Assembly: GCA_963711035.1 (NCBI GenBank) | Contig: CAVQCN010000001.1 | Location: 992,001 to 1,056,000 of the forward strand | From: WHTK01 sp963711035 | GTDB lineage: Bacteria; Chloroflexota; Dehalococcoidia; DSTF01; WHTK01 | Direction of reading: 5' to 3' | Length of the DNA stretch: 64,000 nt | Part shown: positions 24,647 through 33,640 of the stretch, piece by piece | How positions within the stretch are numbered: position 1 is the stretch's first letter | Layout of the letters: the number at the start of each line of letters is the position of its first letter | Made by a program: the position numbers and the translations under genes | The notes under the pieces: generated by a model | Databases searched by the model: none | Told to the model about the DNA's origin: nothing | What the model saw: only the letters and a program-made list of their open reading frames with translations

Positions 24647-25021
24647 ATGGCGCTGAGAGGCATCCGCGGCGCCACGACCGTCGAGACCAACACCAAAGAA
24701 GCGATCCTCGAGGCCACGCGAGAGCTGCTGGCCGAGATCATCCGCCTCAACGGCGTGCAGACCGAGGACGTCGCCAGCGCCTACTTCTCGACCACGCCGG
24801 ACCTCAACGCCGAGTTTCCGGCCGTCTCGGCGCGCAAGGACTTCGGCTGGAACCACGCGGCGCTGATGTGCGGCCACGAGATGTACGTGCCCGGCAGCCT
24901 GACGATGTGCCTGCGCGTCATGATCCACTACAACACCGACCGCCGTCAGGACGAGATGCTGCACGTCTACCAGCGCGGCGCCGCCGTCCTGCGCCCCGAC
25001 CTCGCCGGCCGCCGCGACTAG
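24647..25021 (+). CDS. aroH: Chorismate mutase, AroH type
   Basis: 124 residues. Monofunctional AroH-class enzyme: VRGATTV-like LRGIRGATTVETNTKEAILE, the active-site Arg and Glu regions (SAYFSTTPDLNAEFPA, MCGHEMYVPGSL, CLRVMIHYNT) and the end VYQRGAAVLRPDL. Converts chorismate to prephenate on the way to Phe and Tyr. Start ATG 24647. The stop codon is followed with no gap by a strong hairpin. Confidence 0.93.
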   Translation: MALRGIRGATTVETNTKEAILEATRELLAEIIRLNGVQTEDVASAYFSTTPDLNAEFPAVSARKDFGWNHAALMCGHEMYVPGSLTMCLRVMIHYNTDRRQDEMLHVYQRGAAVLRPDLAGRRD

Positions 25022-25050
25022 CCACTGCGCGGTGGCATGCCGCGCAGTGG
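25022..25050 (+). terminator. Hairpin directly after the aroH stop
   Basis: CCACTGCGCGG (25022-25032) and CCGCGCAGTGG (25040-25050) form a perfect 11-bp stem with loop TGGCATG. No T-tract follows. Its position flush with the stop codon is like the GC-rich hairpins after rho (47916-47935) and after the second small-protein gene (57448-57462). Confidence 0.65.
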
Positions 25051-25213
25051 GGTCCTGAGAAGCCTAAGCCCCCTGGTTGACCGTCCATCAGCCGTCGACA
25101 AGGCCCCGTGGCTCACGACCAGCTTCGCTTACACCGCTCCAAACGTAGATTCACAAGCTCGAAGCGTGTATCCTGTCGCAGGTGGCGGCAGTAGGGGTTA
25201 CGAGCCTTTGACC

Positions 25214-25963
25214 ATGCTTGCCGTCAAGACGCCGGTCTTCGAGGGTCCCCTCGACCTCTTGCTCCACCTGATCGAGCGCGAAGACCTCGATATCACTGCC
25301 GTTTCCCTGGTCCAGGTCACCGATCAGTACATCGCCGCGCTGCGTTCGGCCGAGAGCATCGACATGCGCGCACTGGCCGACTTCGTCGCGGTTGGCGCCA
25401 GGCTGCTGCTGCTCAAGTCGCGCGCCTTGCTGCCGCGCACCGCCGACGAGATGAGCGCCGACGCGCTCGAGGCGGAGGAAATCGCCACCGACCTCACCGA
25501 GCAGCTGACGGAGTACCGCGCCTACAAAGAGGCAGCCTCCTACCTGCGCGAGCTGGACGATGCCGGTCACCGCTCCTTCCCGCGCGTGGCGCCGCCTCCG
25601 GTCGATTGGCTGCCCACCGGCCTCGAACGCGTGACCATGAAGCGGCTGCTCACGGCGCTGGCCCGCGCCATCGAACGCATGCCGGCTCAGCCGCCACCGG
25701 AGCGCCTGCAGCGCACCCTGATCAACGTCGCAGAGCGGCGCAACTCGATTATGCAGTCGCTGCGCAACCGCGGCCGCGTCTCCTTTGTGCGCCTGATCAG
25801 CAACTGCCGCACCCGCATCGAAGCAATCGTGACGTTCTTTGCCATCCTCGACCTGATCAAGACTGAGGATGTCGTCGCCGAGCAGGAAGACAGCTTCGGC
25901 GAGATTTACCTGCACGCCGGCAACCGAACAGACGAAACGCCGTCCGCTGCCGAGACGGCCTGA
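25214..25963 (+). CDS. scpA: Segregation and condensation protein A
   Basis: 249 residues. Kleisin: N-terminal VFEGPLDLLLHLIEREDLDI, the helix ALADFVAVGARLLLLKSRAL with LLPR, and a C-terminal winged-helix part (NRGRVSFVRLISNCRTRIEA, VTFFAILDLIKTEDVVAEQ). Bridges Smc heads and ScpB in chromosome condensation. Start ATG 25214 gives the family N-terminus; the upstream open frame has no conservation. scpB is not adjacent, which is uncommon. Confidence 0.94.
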   Translation: MLAVKTPVFEGPLDLLLHLIEREDLDITAVSLVQVTDQYIAALRSAESIDMRALADFVAVGARLLLLKSRALLPRTADEMSADALEAEEIATDLTEQLTEYRAYKEAASYLRELDDAGHRSFPRVAPPPVDWLPTGLERVTMKRLLTALARAIERMPAQPPPERLQRTLINVAERRNSIMQSLRNRGRVSFVRLISNCRTRIEAIVTFFAILDLIKTEDVVAEQEDSFGEIYLHAGNRTDETPSAAETA

Positions 25964-25967
25964 GTAA

Positions 25968-26009
25968 CCTCTCACCCCCCACCCTGGCCTTCTCCCCCAG
26001 GGAGAGGGA
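25968..26009. repeat. CCTCTCACCCCCC...AGGGAGAGGGA repeat
   Basis: Begins four bases after the scpA stop: CCTCTCACCCCCCACCCTGG, then CCTTCTCCCCCAGGGAGAGG. It is a less regular member of the family that flanks the DUF559 gene (42317-42800) and occurs at 7992-8030. Confidence 0.55.
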
Positions 26010-26056
26010 ACGACGTACGTGGCCCTTTGTCATGTCAGTCACGCGAGAGACGAGAC

Positions 26057-26209
26057 TAGGCTGTCATTGCGAGCCATCGCGGCAGCGAGGCGCGGCAATC
26101 TGGGGTGGTGGGGCAGGAGATCGTCTCGGGTACAAGCGGTTGAGAATCCGCGCGGGACGTGTGGGCAGTCACGGGACGTTGAGGGACGGAGCTAAAGCTG
26201 CGTCCCTAC
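26057..26209 (+). repeat. Composite CATTGCGAG...GGACGGAGCT element, copy 3
   Basis: Starts CATTGCGAGCCATCGCGGCA, followed by GCGAGGCGCGGCAATCTGGG, has CGTCTCGG in the middle and ends GGGACGGAGCTAAAGCTGCG then TCCCTAC. The 5' 40 bases are nearly identical to copy 2. The whole gap 25964-26287 contains only repeats. Confidence 0.65.
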
Positions 26210-26287
26210 GCCCTTTGCACGCCGACAAAGAAGAAGGGCGCTTGTGACAGCGCCCCTCCGGTCCCAGCTATGTGAGGTGATGCGGCG

Positions 26288-27733
26288 TCAGGTGAAGAGC
26301 ACCTTGGCGACGCTGTCCGTGATCTTGAACAGCGGCGTCGGGTAGATGCCGACGAAGAACACGCCGACTGTGAGCACAACGACGGCGGCCTTGCTCAGGA
26401 ACGGCACCGCGAGGCGCGTCGCCTCGGTTGCCGTCGAGACGTACATCTCGCGCATCATGTACAGGTAGTAGTAGAGGCTGATGAGGCTGGCCACGACGGC
26501 GACGCCCGCCAGCCAGTAGAAGTTATTCTGGGCCACCGACTGGAAGAAGATGAACTTGGTCAGGAAGCCCGCGAACAGCGGCATGCCGGCCAGCGAGAAG
26601 AACGACACGGCTGTCACTGCGGCGAGCAGGGGCGCCCGGTCGGACATGCCGCGGAAGTCGTGCAGCTCCTCGGCGCCGGTCTGGTTGTGGTAGGCGGTGA
26701 TCGCCATGAAGGCAGCCAGGTTCGTCACCATGTAGCCGACCATGTGCAGCAGCAGGGCGCTGGTGACTGCCGGGGAGAGCGCCGTGATGCCCATGAGCAT
26801 GTAGCCGACCTGGCCGATGCTGGAGTAGGCCAGCAGGCGCTTGATGTTGTGCTGCTGCAGCGCGATCAGGTTTCCGGCGAGCATCGTCAGCACGGAGAGC
26901 GTTGCCATCATGAAGCGCCAGTCGCCGATCACGGGCATCAGGGCGCCGCTGAACAGGCGCAGCAGCAGCGCGAAGCCGGCCGCCTTCGACGTCGTCGAGA
27001 GGTAGGCCGTGATCGGCATCGGCGCGCCTTCGTAGGCGTCGGGCGTCCACATGTGGAACGGGACTGCGGCCACCTTGAAGCCGAGGCCGGCGACGATCAG
27101 TGCAAGGCCGATCAGCGTCCCCATAGTGAAGCCGGAGGTTCCGTTGGAGAAAGCAGCCGATATCTCGCCGTACGAGGTGCTGCCGGCGGTGCCGTAGATG
27201 AAGCTGATGCCGTAAAGCAGCAGTGCGGAGGCGAACGCGCCCAGCAACATGTATTTCATGCCGGCTTCGTTCGACTTCCTGTTCAGCTTGGCGTACGACA
27301 CGAGGATGTAGAGGCTGAAGCTGAGCAGCTCGAGCGCGATGTATGCGGTCAGCAGCTCTTTGGCCGCCGCCATGTAGATAGCGCCGATCGTCGATATCGC
27401 GATCAGGGCGTAGTACTCGCCGGGATGGGTGAGGTACTTCTGCACGTAGGCGCCGGACATGACCACAACGACGAAGGCGATGGCGATGAAGAAGCACCGG
27501 AAGAACGTCGTGAAGTCGTCGATGTAGATGAGGCTGGCGAAGTTGTCGGTCGTGTTGAGGTAGGCCAACGATACCAGGAAAGCGGCGATCAGCCCGATTG
27601 CCGTGATGAACGGCAGGGCTTCCTTGCGCGCCTTCGGCATCATCAAGTCGATGGCAAGGACCACTACGGCCGTACCCGCGAGGATGTACTCGGGGATCAG
27701 CAGTGCATAGTCGAAGTTCAGACCTTCTCTCAT
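26288..27733 (-). CDS. nuoN: NADH-quinone oxidoreductase subunit N homologue
   Basis: 481 residues, about 14 TM helices; proton-pumping antiporter-like subunit. Typical lines are YIALELLSFSLYILVSY (with the key Glu), EAGMKYMLLGAFASALLLYG, VAAVPFHMWTPDAYEGAPMP and NIKRLLAYSSIGQVGYMLMG. Start ATG 27733 overlaps the nuoM stop by four bases. Last gene of the nuo operon. Confidence 0.95.
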   Translation of the reverse strand: MREGLNFDYALLIPEYILAGTAVVVLAIDLMMPKARKEALPFITAIGLIAAFLVSLAYLNTTDNFASLIYIDDFTTFFRCFFIAIAFVVVVMSGAYVQKYLTHPGEYYALIAISTIGAIYMAAAKELLTAYIALELLSFSLYILVSYAKLNRKSNEAGMKYMLLGAFASALLLYGISFIYGTAGSTSYGEISAAFSNGTSGFTMGTLIGLALIVAGLGFKVAAVPFHMWTPDAYEGAPMPITAYLSTTSKAAGFALLLRLFSGALMPVIGDWRFMMATLSVLTMLAGNLIALQQHNIKRLLAYSSIGQVGYMLMGITALSPAVTSALLLHMVGYMVTNLAAFMAITAYHNQTGAEELHDFRGMSDRAPLLAAVTAVSFFSLAGMPLFAGFLTKFIFFQSVAQNNFYWLAGVAVVASLISLYYYLYMMREMYVSTATEATRLAVPFLSKAAVVVLTVGVFFVGIYPTPLFKITDSVAKVLFT

Positions 27734-29253
27734 CCGATCCTCAAAACGAAGTTCACAACTGTTGGCGAAATGCGGTCGACGAACGGCGCTGGCCACAGGC
27801 CCATGAAGAGGATGAAGACGATGAGCAGCGAGCCGCCCGCCATCTCAAACTTGGTCATCTCCTGCAGGAAGCCCCAGCGCTCCTCATTGAACGTACCGAA
27901 GAAGGCGCGAGCTAGCAGCCGGAAGATGTAGATCGCCGTGATGCCGGCGCCGAGGATCGCCAGGCCGCCCGCCCACGGGTAGGAGTGGAAGGTGCCGACG
28001 AAGACGTTGAACTCGGCGACGAAGCCGGAGAAGCCCGGTAAGCCCACGGATGTCAGGCCTGCTATGACGAAGAAAATGGCGAAGCGTGGCATCTTGCTCG
28101 CCAGGCCGCCAAAGACCGCGATCTCGCGGGTGTGGGCCTGGTCGTAGACAGCGCCGACCATGGAGAACATGAGAGCGGTCATCACGCCGTGCGAGAACAT
28201 CTGCATCGCCGCACCGTTGATGCCTACCGGGTCGAGCGTCGCCAGGCCCAGGAGCACGTAGCCCATGTGGCTGACGCTGGAGTAGCCGATGACGTACTTG
28301 AAGTCGGTCTGGCCCATCGCCGAGATGGCGCCGTAGAGGATGTTGATCGAGGCCAGCACGACCAGGGCCGGCATCCAGAAGTGAGCGCCCAATGGGAAGA
28401 GCTCGATGCCGAGGCGCAGGATACCGAAAGCGCCCAGCTTCATCAGCACGCCGGCGTGCAGCATCGAGACGGCGGTCGGCGCCGAGACGTGGCCGTCAGG
28501 CGACCACGTGTGGAACGGCCAGAGACCGGCCAGACAGCCGGCGCCGATGGCGAACAGCGGGAAGACTTCCTTCTGGAAGGTGAGGCTGAAGCCGCCGTTC
28601 TGGCTGTAGGCGTACAGCGTCGGCAGGTCGAAGGTGCCGAGCCCGGCCTCGTTGAAGGTGGCGAAGATGCCCAGGAAGATGAGCACCGACGCCGCGACCA
28701 GCACCATCATCAGCTTGAGGGCGCTGTACTCCTTGGTGCGCAGGAAGGTCGGGAATCGCGTCGTCGAGCCCCAAACTGCGATGAGCAGGTACATAGGAAG
28801 CACGGCGAGCTCGTAGAAGAAGAAGAAGAAGAACAGGTCGAGCGACGAGAAGGTGCCGAAGACGCCGGCCACCAGCAGCCAGAAGAGGACGAAGAAGTCC
28901 TTGTTCTTGTGCTCGATCTTCCAGGAGATCAGCGTGCCGGCCAAGGTGACGACACCGTTCAGCAGGATCATGACGGCGGCGATGCCGTCGATACCGAGGT
29001 GCAGCGTGATGCCGTCTTTGCCCAGGACGCCGACGTTCTCGATCCACTTGTAGCGCAGCAGGAAGGAGAACTGGTCAGAGCCGCTCGACTTGAAGGCGAT
29101 GAAGACGTAGAGCGAGATCACGAACAGCACGGCGCCCGTGAGCACCGAGATGATCCGTATGAGGTCTTTCCGTTCCGATGGCACGATGACCAGCAATGCC
29201 GCTACCGCAAGCGGTATCACGATCAGTGCCAGCAGCGCATGTCCTTGCTCCAC
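27730..29253 (-). CDS. nuoM: NADH-quinone oxidoreductase subunit M homologue
   Basis: 507 residues, about 14 TM helices. FFFFFFYELAVLPMYLLIAVWG holds the conserved Glu; LWPFHTWSPDGHVSAPTAVS and DFKYVIGYSSVSHMGYVLLG are the conserved lysine/histidine channel segments. Proton-translocating subunit of the membrane arm. It starts one base after the nuoL stop and overlaps nuoN by four bases. Confidence 0.96.
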   Translation of the reverse strand: MEQGHALLALIVIPLAVAALLVIVPSERKDLIRIISVLTGAVLFVISLYVFIAFKSSGSDQFSFLLRYKWIENVGVLGKDGITLHLGIDGIAAVMILLNGVVTLAGTLISWKIEHKNKDFFVLFWLLVAGVFGTFSSLDLFFFFFFYELAVLPMYLLIAVWGSTTRFPTFLRTKEYSALKLMMVLVAASVLIFLGIFATFNEAGLGTFDLPTLYAYSQNGGFSLTFQKEVFPLFAIGAGCLAGLWPFHTWSPDGHVSAPTAVSMLHAGVLMKLGAFGILRLGIELFPLGAHFWMPALVVLASINILYGAISAMGQTDFKYVIGYSSVSHMGYVLLGLATLDPVGINGAAMQMFSHGVMTALMFSMVGAVYDQAHTREIAVFGGLASKMPRFAIFFVIAGLTSVGLPGFSGFVAEFNVFVGTFHSYPWAGGLAILGAGITAIYIFRLLARAFFGTFNEERWGFLQEMTKFEMAGGSLLIVFILFMGLWPAPFVDRISPTVVNFVLRIG

Positions 29254-29254
29254 G

Positions 29255-31189
29255 TTACCCCTTCACTGACAGGCCGACCACGGCCAGGACGACGGCGCCA
29301 ATGGCCATCCCCAGCGCGTAGTTCGGCAGCTTGCCGGTCTGCTGGAACTTGAGCACGTTGCCCACGCCGCGAGTGACCCAGCCGGGACCATCGATGCCTG
29401 TGTCATTGACCGCGGCACGGTCGAAGAACGCGATGGCGCGCGCCAGACCGAGGACGAGGTTGTTGATCGCCCACTGGTAAATCTCGTCGATGTAGAAGCG
29501 GTTGTAGAAGAGCTTGTAGACGAGCGGGAAGCGCTCGCCGGCAGCCTTGGCCGGAGCCGCATCGCCGCTCCAGGCGTAGACGGCGGCGAGACAGCCGCCC
29601 AGCACCAGGACGCTGGAGACGATGGCAGCGGGCCAGTCGAAGCTGAAGCCGCTGATCTGCGTCGCGTTGACGTTTTCGATGGCGCCGAGGAAGCCGGATC
29701 CGAAGCCCAGCGCCTTGCCCACCGGCTCGAACACCACCCAGCCGGCGAAGAACGCCAGGACGGCCAGCAGCGCGATCGGCAACGACATGACGCCGGGCGA
29801 TTCGTGCGCGTGCTCGTGCGCGTGGTGGTCCTTTGGCTGGCCCGTGAACGTCAGCATGTAGACGCGGACCATGTAGGCCGCCGTAATCGGCAGCGTGGCC
29901 AGCAAGAAGATGAAGGGGATGTAGCTGAAGTCGCGCGCAGCGACCAGGATCTCGTCCTTGGCGAAGAAGCCGGAGAAGGGCACGAGGCCTGCCATCGCCA
30001 GTGAGCCTATAAAGAAGGCCGCGTTGGTAATCGGCATCTTGCTCGCCAGCCCACCGAGGGAGCTGATGTCCTGCTTCTCGGTCGCGTGGATGACGGAGCC
30101 GCAGCAGAGGAAGAGGCAGGCCTTGAAGAAGGCGTGCGCGAACAGGTAGATCATCGCGGCGGCGACGCCCGCCTCACCGAAGCTGAGGGCGACCATCATC
30201 AGGCCGAGGCTGTTCAGCGTCGAGTAAGCGACGACACGCTTGATGTCCGTCGCGGCGAGGCCCATGAAGGCCGAAAGGTACGTCGTGATCATGCCCAGGG
30301 TCATGACGACGTACAGCGCCAGGTCGGACGAGGCCTCGAACAGCGGCATGACGCGTGCCACGAGGTAGACACCGGCCACGACCATCGTTGCGGCGTGAAT
30401 CAGCGCCGAGACCGGCGTTGGGCCTTCCATGGCGTCCGGCAGCCAGACGTGGAACGGGAACTGGGCCGACTTGCCGGCGGCGCCGCCGAAGAGGAACAGC
30501 GTCGCCATGGTCAGGTACCACTTGTCGAACTGACCTGCTTCCGCCATGTGGAAGATGGTGCTCATGTCGAAGGTGCCGGCGTCGCGCCACAGCAGGATGA
30601 TGCCGATCAGCATCATCACGTCGCCAAAGCGCGTGGTCACGAAGGCCTTCTTGGCTGCTTCTGCCGCCGAGCGCCGCTCGAAGTAGAAGCCGATCAGCAG
30701 GAAGGAGCAGACCCCCACGCCTTCCCAGGTGATGTAGAGGAGGAGGAAGTTGTCGGCCAGCACCAGCGCCAGCATCGAGGCGACGAACAGCGAGAGGACG
30801 GCGTAGTACCAGCCGTAGCGCGGCTCGCCGTGCATGTAGCCGACGGAGTAGATGTTCACCATCATGGCCACGAAGGTGACGACGGCGAGCATCACCATCG
30901 TGATCTGGTCGACGTGGAAGCCGATGCGCAGCACGAAGTCGATCGGCTTGATCTCCATCCAGGTGAAGCCGGAGTTGTTGTTGACGAGGTCGGCGGCCGG
31001 TGCCGGCAGCTGGCCCAGCAGGTCGCCGGCCACGAACAGCATGCAGATAAAGGCGGCGATTGCGGCCAGGATGCCGATGAAGTCGCCCTTTCGCGGCAGG
31101 GGAATGCCCAGGAAGTTGGCCAGCGCCAGGAAAACAAAGGTGCACGCCGGGATTGCCGGCAGCAGCCAGGCGTGCTGCATGTCTACCAT
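29255..31189 (-). CDS. nuoL: NADH-quinone oxidoreductase subunit L homologue
   Basis: 644 residues. Antiporter-like core (YITWEGVGVCSFLLIGFYFE, AQFPFHVWLPDAMEGPTPVS, DIKRVVAYSTLNSLGLMMVA) plus the long C-terminal amphipathic lateral helix region ending with TM16. The KDDHHAHEHAHES-like His-rich loop near residue 455 is an unremarkable insertion. It overlaps nuoK by seven bases. Confidence 0.96.
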   Translation of the reverse strand: MVDMQHAWLLPAIPACTFVFLALANFLGIPLPRKGDFIGILAAIAAFICMLFVAGDLLGQLPAPAADLVNNNSGFTWMEIKPIDFVLRIGFHVDQITMVMLAVVTFVAMMVNIYSVGYMHGEPRYGWYYAVLSLFVASMLALVLADNFLLLYITWEGVGVCSFLLIGFYFERRSAAEAAKKAFVTTRFGDVMMLIGIILLWRDAGTFDMSTIFHMAEAGQFDKWYLTMATLFLFGGAAGKSAQFPFHVWLPDAMEGPTPVSALIHAATMVVAGVYLVARVMPLFEASSDLALYVVMTLGMITTYLSAFMGLAATDIKRVVAYSTLNSLGLMMVALSFGEAGVAAAMIYLFAHAFFKACLFLCCGSVIHATEKQDISSLGGLASKMPITNAAFFIGSLAMAGLVPFSGFFAKDEILVAARDFSYIPFIFLLATLPITAAYMVRVYMLTFTGQPKDHHAHEHAHESPGVMSLPIALLAVLAFFAGWVVFEPVGKALGFGSGFLGAIENVNATQISGFSFDWPAAIVSSVLVLGGCLAAVYAWSGDAAPAKAAGERFPLVYKLFYNRFYIDEIYQWAINNLVLGLARAIAFFDRAAVNDTGIDGPGWVTRGVGNVLKFQQTGKLPNYALGMAIGAVVLAVVGLSVKG

Positions 31190-31509
31190 TTGAGTTCGTC
31201 TACCTCGTCCACATTGGCCGTCTGGCGGTTACGGAAGACGCGCAGGATGATACCGAGTGCAAGGCCGACTTCCGCCGCGGCGATGATGATGACAAAGATG
31301 GCGAAGATCTGACCGCGGAACAGCGTGCCGTCGGTGTAGGTGCCGAAGGCGAAGAAGTTGATCGCCACCGCGTTCAGCATGAGCTCGACGGACATGATGA
31401 TCTGAACGGCGTTGCGTCGGGAGAGAACGCCGTAGACGCCCAAAGAAAAGATGATGGCTGAGACGAAGAGGAAGCTCTCCAGCGGGATCTGCTGGGCGGC
31501 AGTTTCCAA
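31183..31509 (-). CDS. nuoK: NADH-quinone oxidoreductase subunit K homologue
   Basis: 108 residues, three TM helices, with the two membrane glutamates in SVELMLNAVAINF and FVIIIAAAEVGLALGI. The start is TTG 31509, directly abutting the nuoJ TAG, with GGGGAGG just upstream inside nuoJ. Overlaps nuoL by seven bases. Confidence 0.95.
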   Translation of the reverse strand: METAAQQIPLESFLFVSAIIFSLGVYGVLSRRNAVQIIMSVELMLNAVAINFFAFGTYTDGTLFRGQIFAIFVIIIAAAEVGLALGIILRVFRNRQTANVDEVDELKW

Positions 31510-32010
31510 CTAGGCCTCCCCTTCTTCTTGTCGTGAGATCACGATCGCGCCGATCAGGGCCACCAGGAGGACGATGGAGACGACCTCGAAGGGCAGCAGC
31601 CAGTCGTGGAACAGGGCGCCGCCGAGGGTCTGAATCGCCACCATGGTGACCGTTCCCGTGTTGCGCGGCCAGTCCGTGCTGAGGACGACGGTGAGCAGCG
31701 CGGCAACGAGAACGCCGGCGGTGATCAGGCCAAGGGGCCACTGTCCGCCGGCGTTGACTTCGGGCATTTCCCGCCCGCGAGTCAGCATAAGACCGAAGAG
31801 GATGATCGTCGCCACCGCTCCGGCGTAGACCAGCACCTGCACCAGGGCAAGGAACTCGCTCGAGAGCAGGATGTAGAACGCGGCCGTGCAGAGCAGCGAC
31901 AGGATCAGGAACAGCGCCGCGTGCACGATGTTCGGCACCGTGACGACGCCGACCGACGCGATGATGGCAACGAGCGCCAGCAGATAGAAGACGATCTCCG
32001 CTATGGTCAC
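31510..32010 (-). CDS. nuoJ: NADH-quinone oxidoreductase subunit J homologue
   Basis: 166 residues, five TM helices; LALVQVLVYAGAVATIILFG is the conserved TM3 segment with the pi-bulge. GTG 32010 overlaps the nuoI stop by four bases (GTGA) and gives the normal NuoJ length; the longer frame upstream is a mirror of nuoI. Confidence 0.94.
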   Translation of the reverse strand: MTIAEIVFYLLALVAIIASVGVVTVPNIVHAALFLILSLLCTAAFYILLSSEFLALVQVLVYAGAVATIILFGLMLTRGREMPEVNAGGQWPLGLITAGVLVAALLTVVLSTDWPRNTGTVTMVAIQTLGGALFHDWLLPFEVVSIVLLVALIGAIVISRQEEGEA

Positions 32011-32471
32011 GAAGGCACCCAGGGGCGAATCTGCTGCGTCTTGGAAAGCGAGAGCAGCTGGTCGCGGTCGAGGACGAGTTCCTTGCGGTCGACGCTGGAC
32101 AGCTCGTGGCCGGACCAGGTGTTGTTCATGGCGATGGCGTTGAAGTTGCACACTTCGACGCAAATGTTGCAGCGCATGCAGCGCCCGTAGTCGATGAAGA
32201 ACTCGTCGATGATCTTGCGGCGCTTGCTCGTGCCCTCCGCGTGCCTCGGGTTGTCCTTCATCGTGACGGTCATGCACTCCACCGGGCAGGCGCGCTCGCA
32301 GGCGTGACAGCCGGTGCAGAAGGGCTCGTCGACGTCAAAGTCCCAGAGCAGGATGGGGAAGGCACGGTCGCGGTCGGGCACATGGCGGTGCTCGGTCGGG
32401 TACTGAATCGTGACCGGCTTGCGGAGCATCGTGGCCATCGTTGCGCTGAGAGATTTCAAGACGCCAATCAT
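32007..32471 (-). CDS. nuoI: NADH-quinone oxidoreductase subunit I homologue
   Basis: 154 residues. Two complete 4Fe-4S motifs: CTGCHACERACPVEC and CMRCNICVEVCNF, carrying clusters N6a and N6b between NuoB and the peripheral arm. The long tail (ELVLDRDQLLSLSK) is typical. Because NuoE, F and G are missing, this subunit would be the likely docking site for an alternative electron donor such as ferredoxin. Overlaps nuoH by four bases. Confidence 0.96.
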   Translation of the reverse strand: MIGVLKSLSATMATMLRKPVTIQYPTEHRHVPDRDRAFPILLWDFDVDEPFCTGCHACERACPVECMTVTMKDNPRHAEGTSKRRKIIDEFFIDYGRCMRCNICVEVCNFNAIAMNNTWSGHELSSVDRKELVLDRDQLLSLSKTQQIRPWVPS

Positions 32472-33640
32472 TCCACACCACTCCTCGCGGCGAGTATGGC
32501 GCCGACGCGCTCTTCACGCGAGGGCTGCCGGGTCGCCATGTAAATCACATAAGACATTGCAATCAGGAGGCTGCTCGAGGTGATGCACAGCAGAACGTCG
32601 CGCGCAGCCTCGGAGTCCACGTACATCAGGACGATACCGTTAATGATGATCTGAAGGAAGCCAAACGGCAGGAGGATCTTCCAGCAAAACGCCATCAGCT
32701 GGTCGATGCGTAACCGAGGGAACGATGCGCTGATCCACATCACGGTGAGGATGAGGAACATCGACTTCGCGAAGATGAGGATGAGCTGGTAGATGAAGTC
32801 GTAGTTGCCCCAGAACGACGCGGTGCCGAAGGGAAACTCCCAGCCGCCGAGGAAGATCAACGAGCCGAGCACGGACATGCCCCAGAGACCCGAGTACTCG
32901 GTCAGGGCGAAGATGATGCTCCAACGGATACCGCTGTACTCGACCCAGGGACCGCCGACCAACTCCGACTCGCCAATCGGGATGTCGAAGGGGCGGCGAG
33001 AGAGCTCGGCCAGGGTGGCCGTGAGCAGAATCAGGAAGGGCAGCGGCTGCACGAGGAAGTAGGGAACGTGCTTCTGCTGCAGGGTAATGTCGTTGAGGTT
33101 CAGTGAGCCGGCGACCATTGAGATGGCCAGCACGGACAGGATCAAGGGCAGCTCGTAGCTGATCAGCTGCGCGGCGGAGCGCGCGGCGCCGAGCAGGGCG
33201 TATTTGTTGTCGGAAGCCCAGCCGGCCATGATGTAGCCCACCACCGTGACGCCCGAGACGGAGACGATGTAGAAGAGGCCCAACTGCAGGTCGCGCACGG
33301 CCCAATTCTCCATGAAGGGCAGCGCCAGCAGCGTCATGAACACGGGCACAAAGGTGACGAAGGGCGCGAGTTCGAAGAGCCACCGGTCGGCAGTGGCCGG
33401 ACGCAGGTCTTCCTTCGTGAGCAGCTTCAGCGCGTCGGCGATGGATTGCAGCGTGCCGTAGGGGCCGGTACGCATCGGGCCAAGGCGCATCTGGATGCGG
33501 CCGACGAACTTGCGCTCGAGGTAGATCAACGCCATGACGGTTACGGTCATGACGGTGACGACCATCATCAGGCGGATGAAGGCGTCCAGCCAGACGTTCA
33601 GGCCGACGCCGAAGATGCCCCAGAGGAACGGTGCGATCAT
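32468..33640 (-). CDS. nuoH: NADH-quinone oxidoreductase subunit H homologue
   Basis: 390 residues, eight TM helices, quinone-site subunit. VMALIYLERKFVGRIQMRLG, GPYGTLQSIADALKLLTKED, AELSRRPFDIPIGESELVGG and SASFPRLRIDQLMAFCWKIL are the conserved stretches. The EAESELVxG glutamates are present as IGESELVGG. Overlaps nuoD and nuoI by four bases each. Confidence 0.96.
   Translation of the reverse strand: MIAPFLWGIFGVGLNVWLDAFIRLMMVVTVMTVTVMALIYLERKFVGRIQMRLGPMRTGPYGTLQSIADALKLLTKEDLRPATADRWLFELAPFVTFVPVFMTLLALPFMENWAVRDLQLGLFYIVSVSGVTVVGYIMAGWASDNKYALLGAARSAAQLISYELPLILSVLAISMVAGSLNLNDITLQQKHVPYFLVQPLPFLILLTATLAELSRRPFDIPIGESELVGGPWVEYSGIRWSIIFALTEYSGLWGMSVLGSLIFLGGWEFPFGTASFWGNYDFIYQLILIFAKSMFLILTVMWISASFPRLRIDQLMAFCWKILLPFGFLQIIINGIVLMYVDSEAARDVLLCITSSSLLIAMSYVIYMATRQPSREERVGAILAARSGVE

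Noticed and set aside
28132..31312. Long plus-strand open frames opposite nuoM and nuoL (406 and 408 codons)
   Set aside because: Very rich in Gln, His, Arg and Glu, no similarity to known proteins, fully antisense to conserved subunits.
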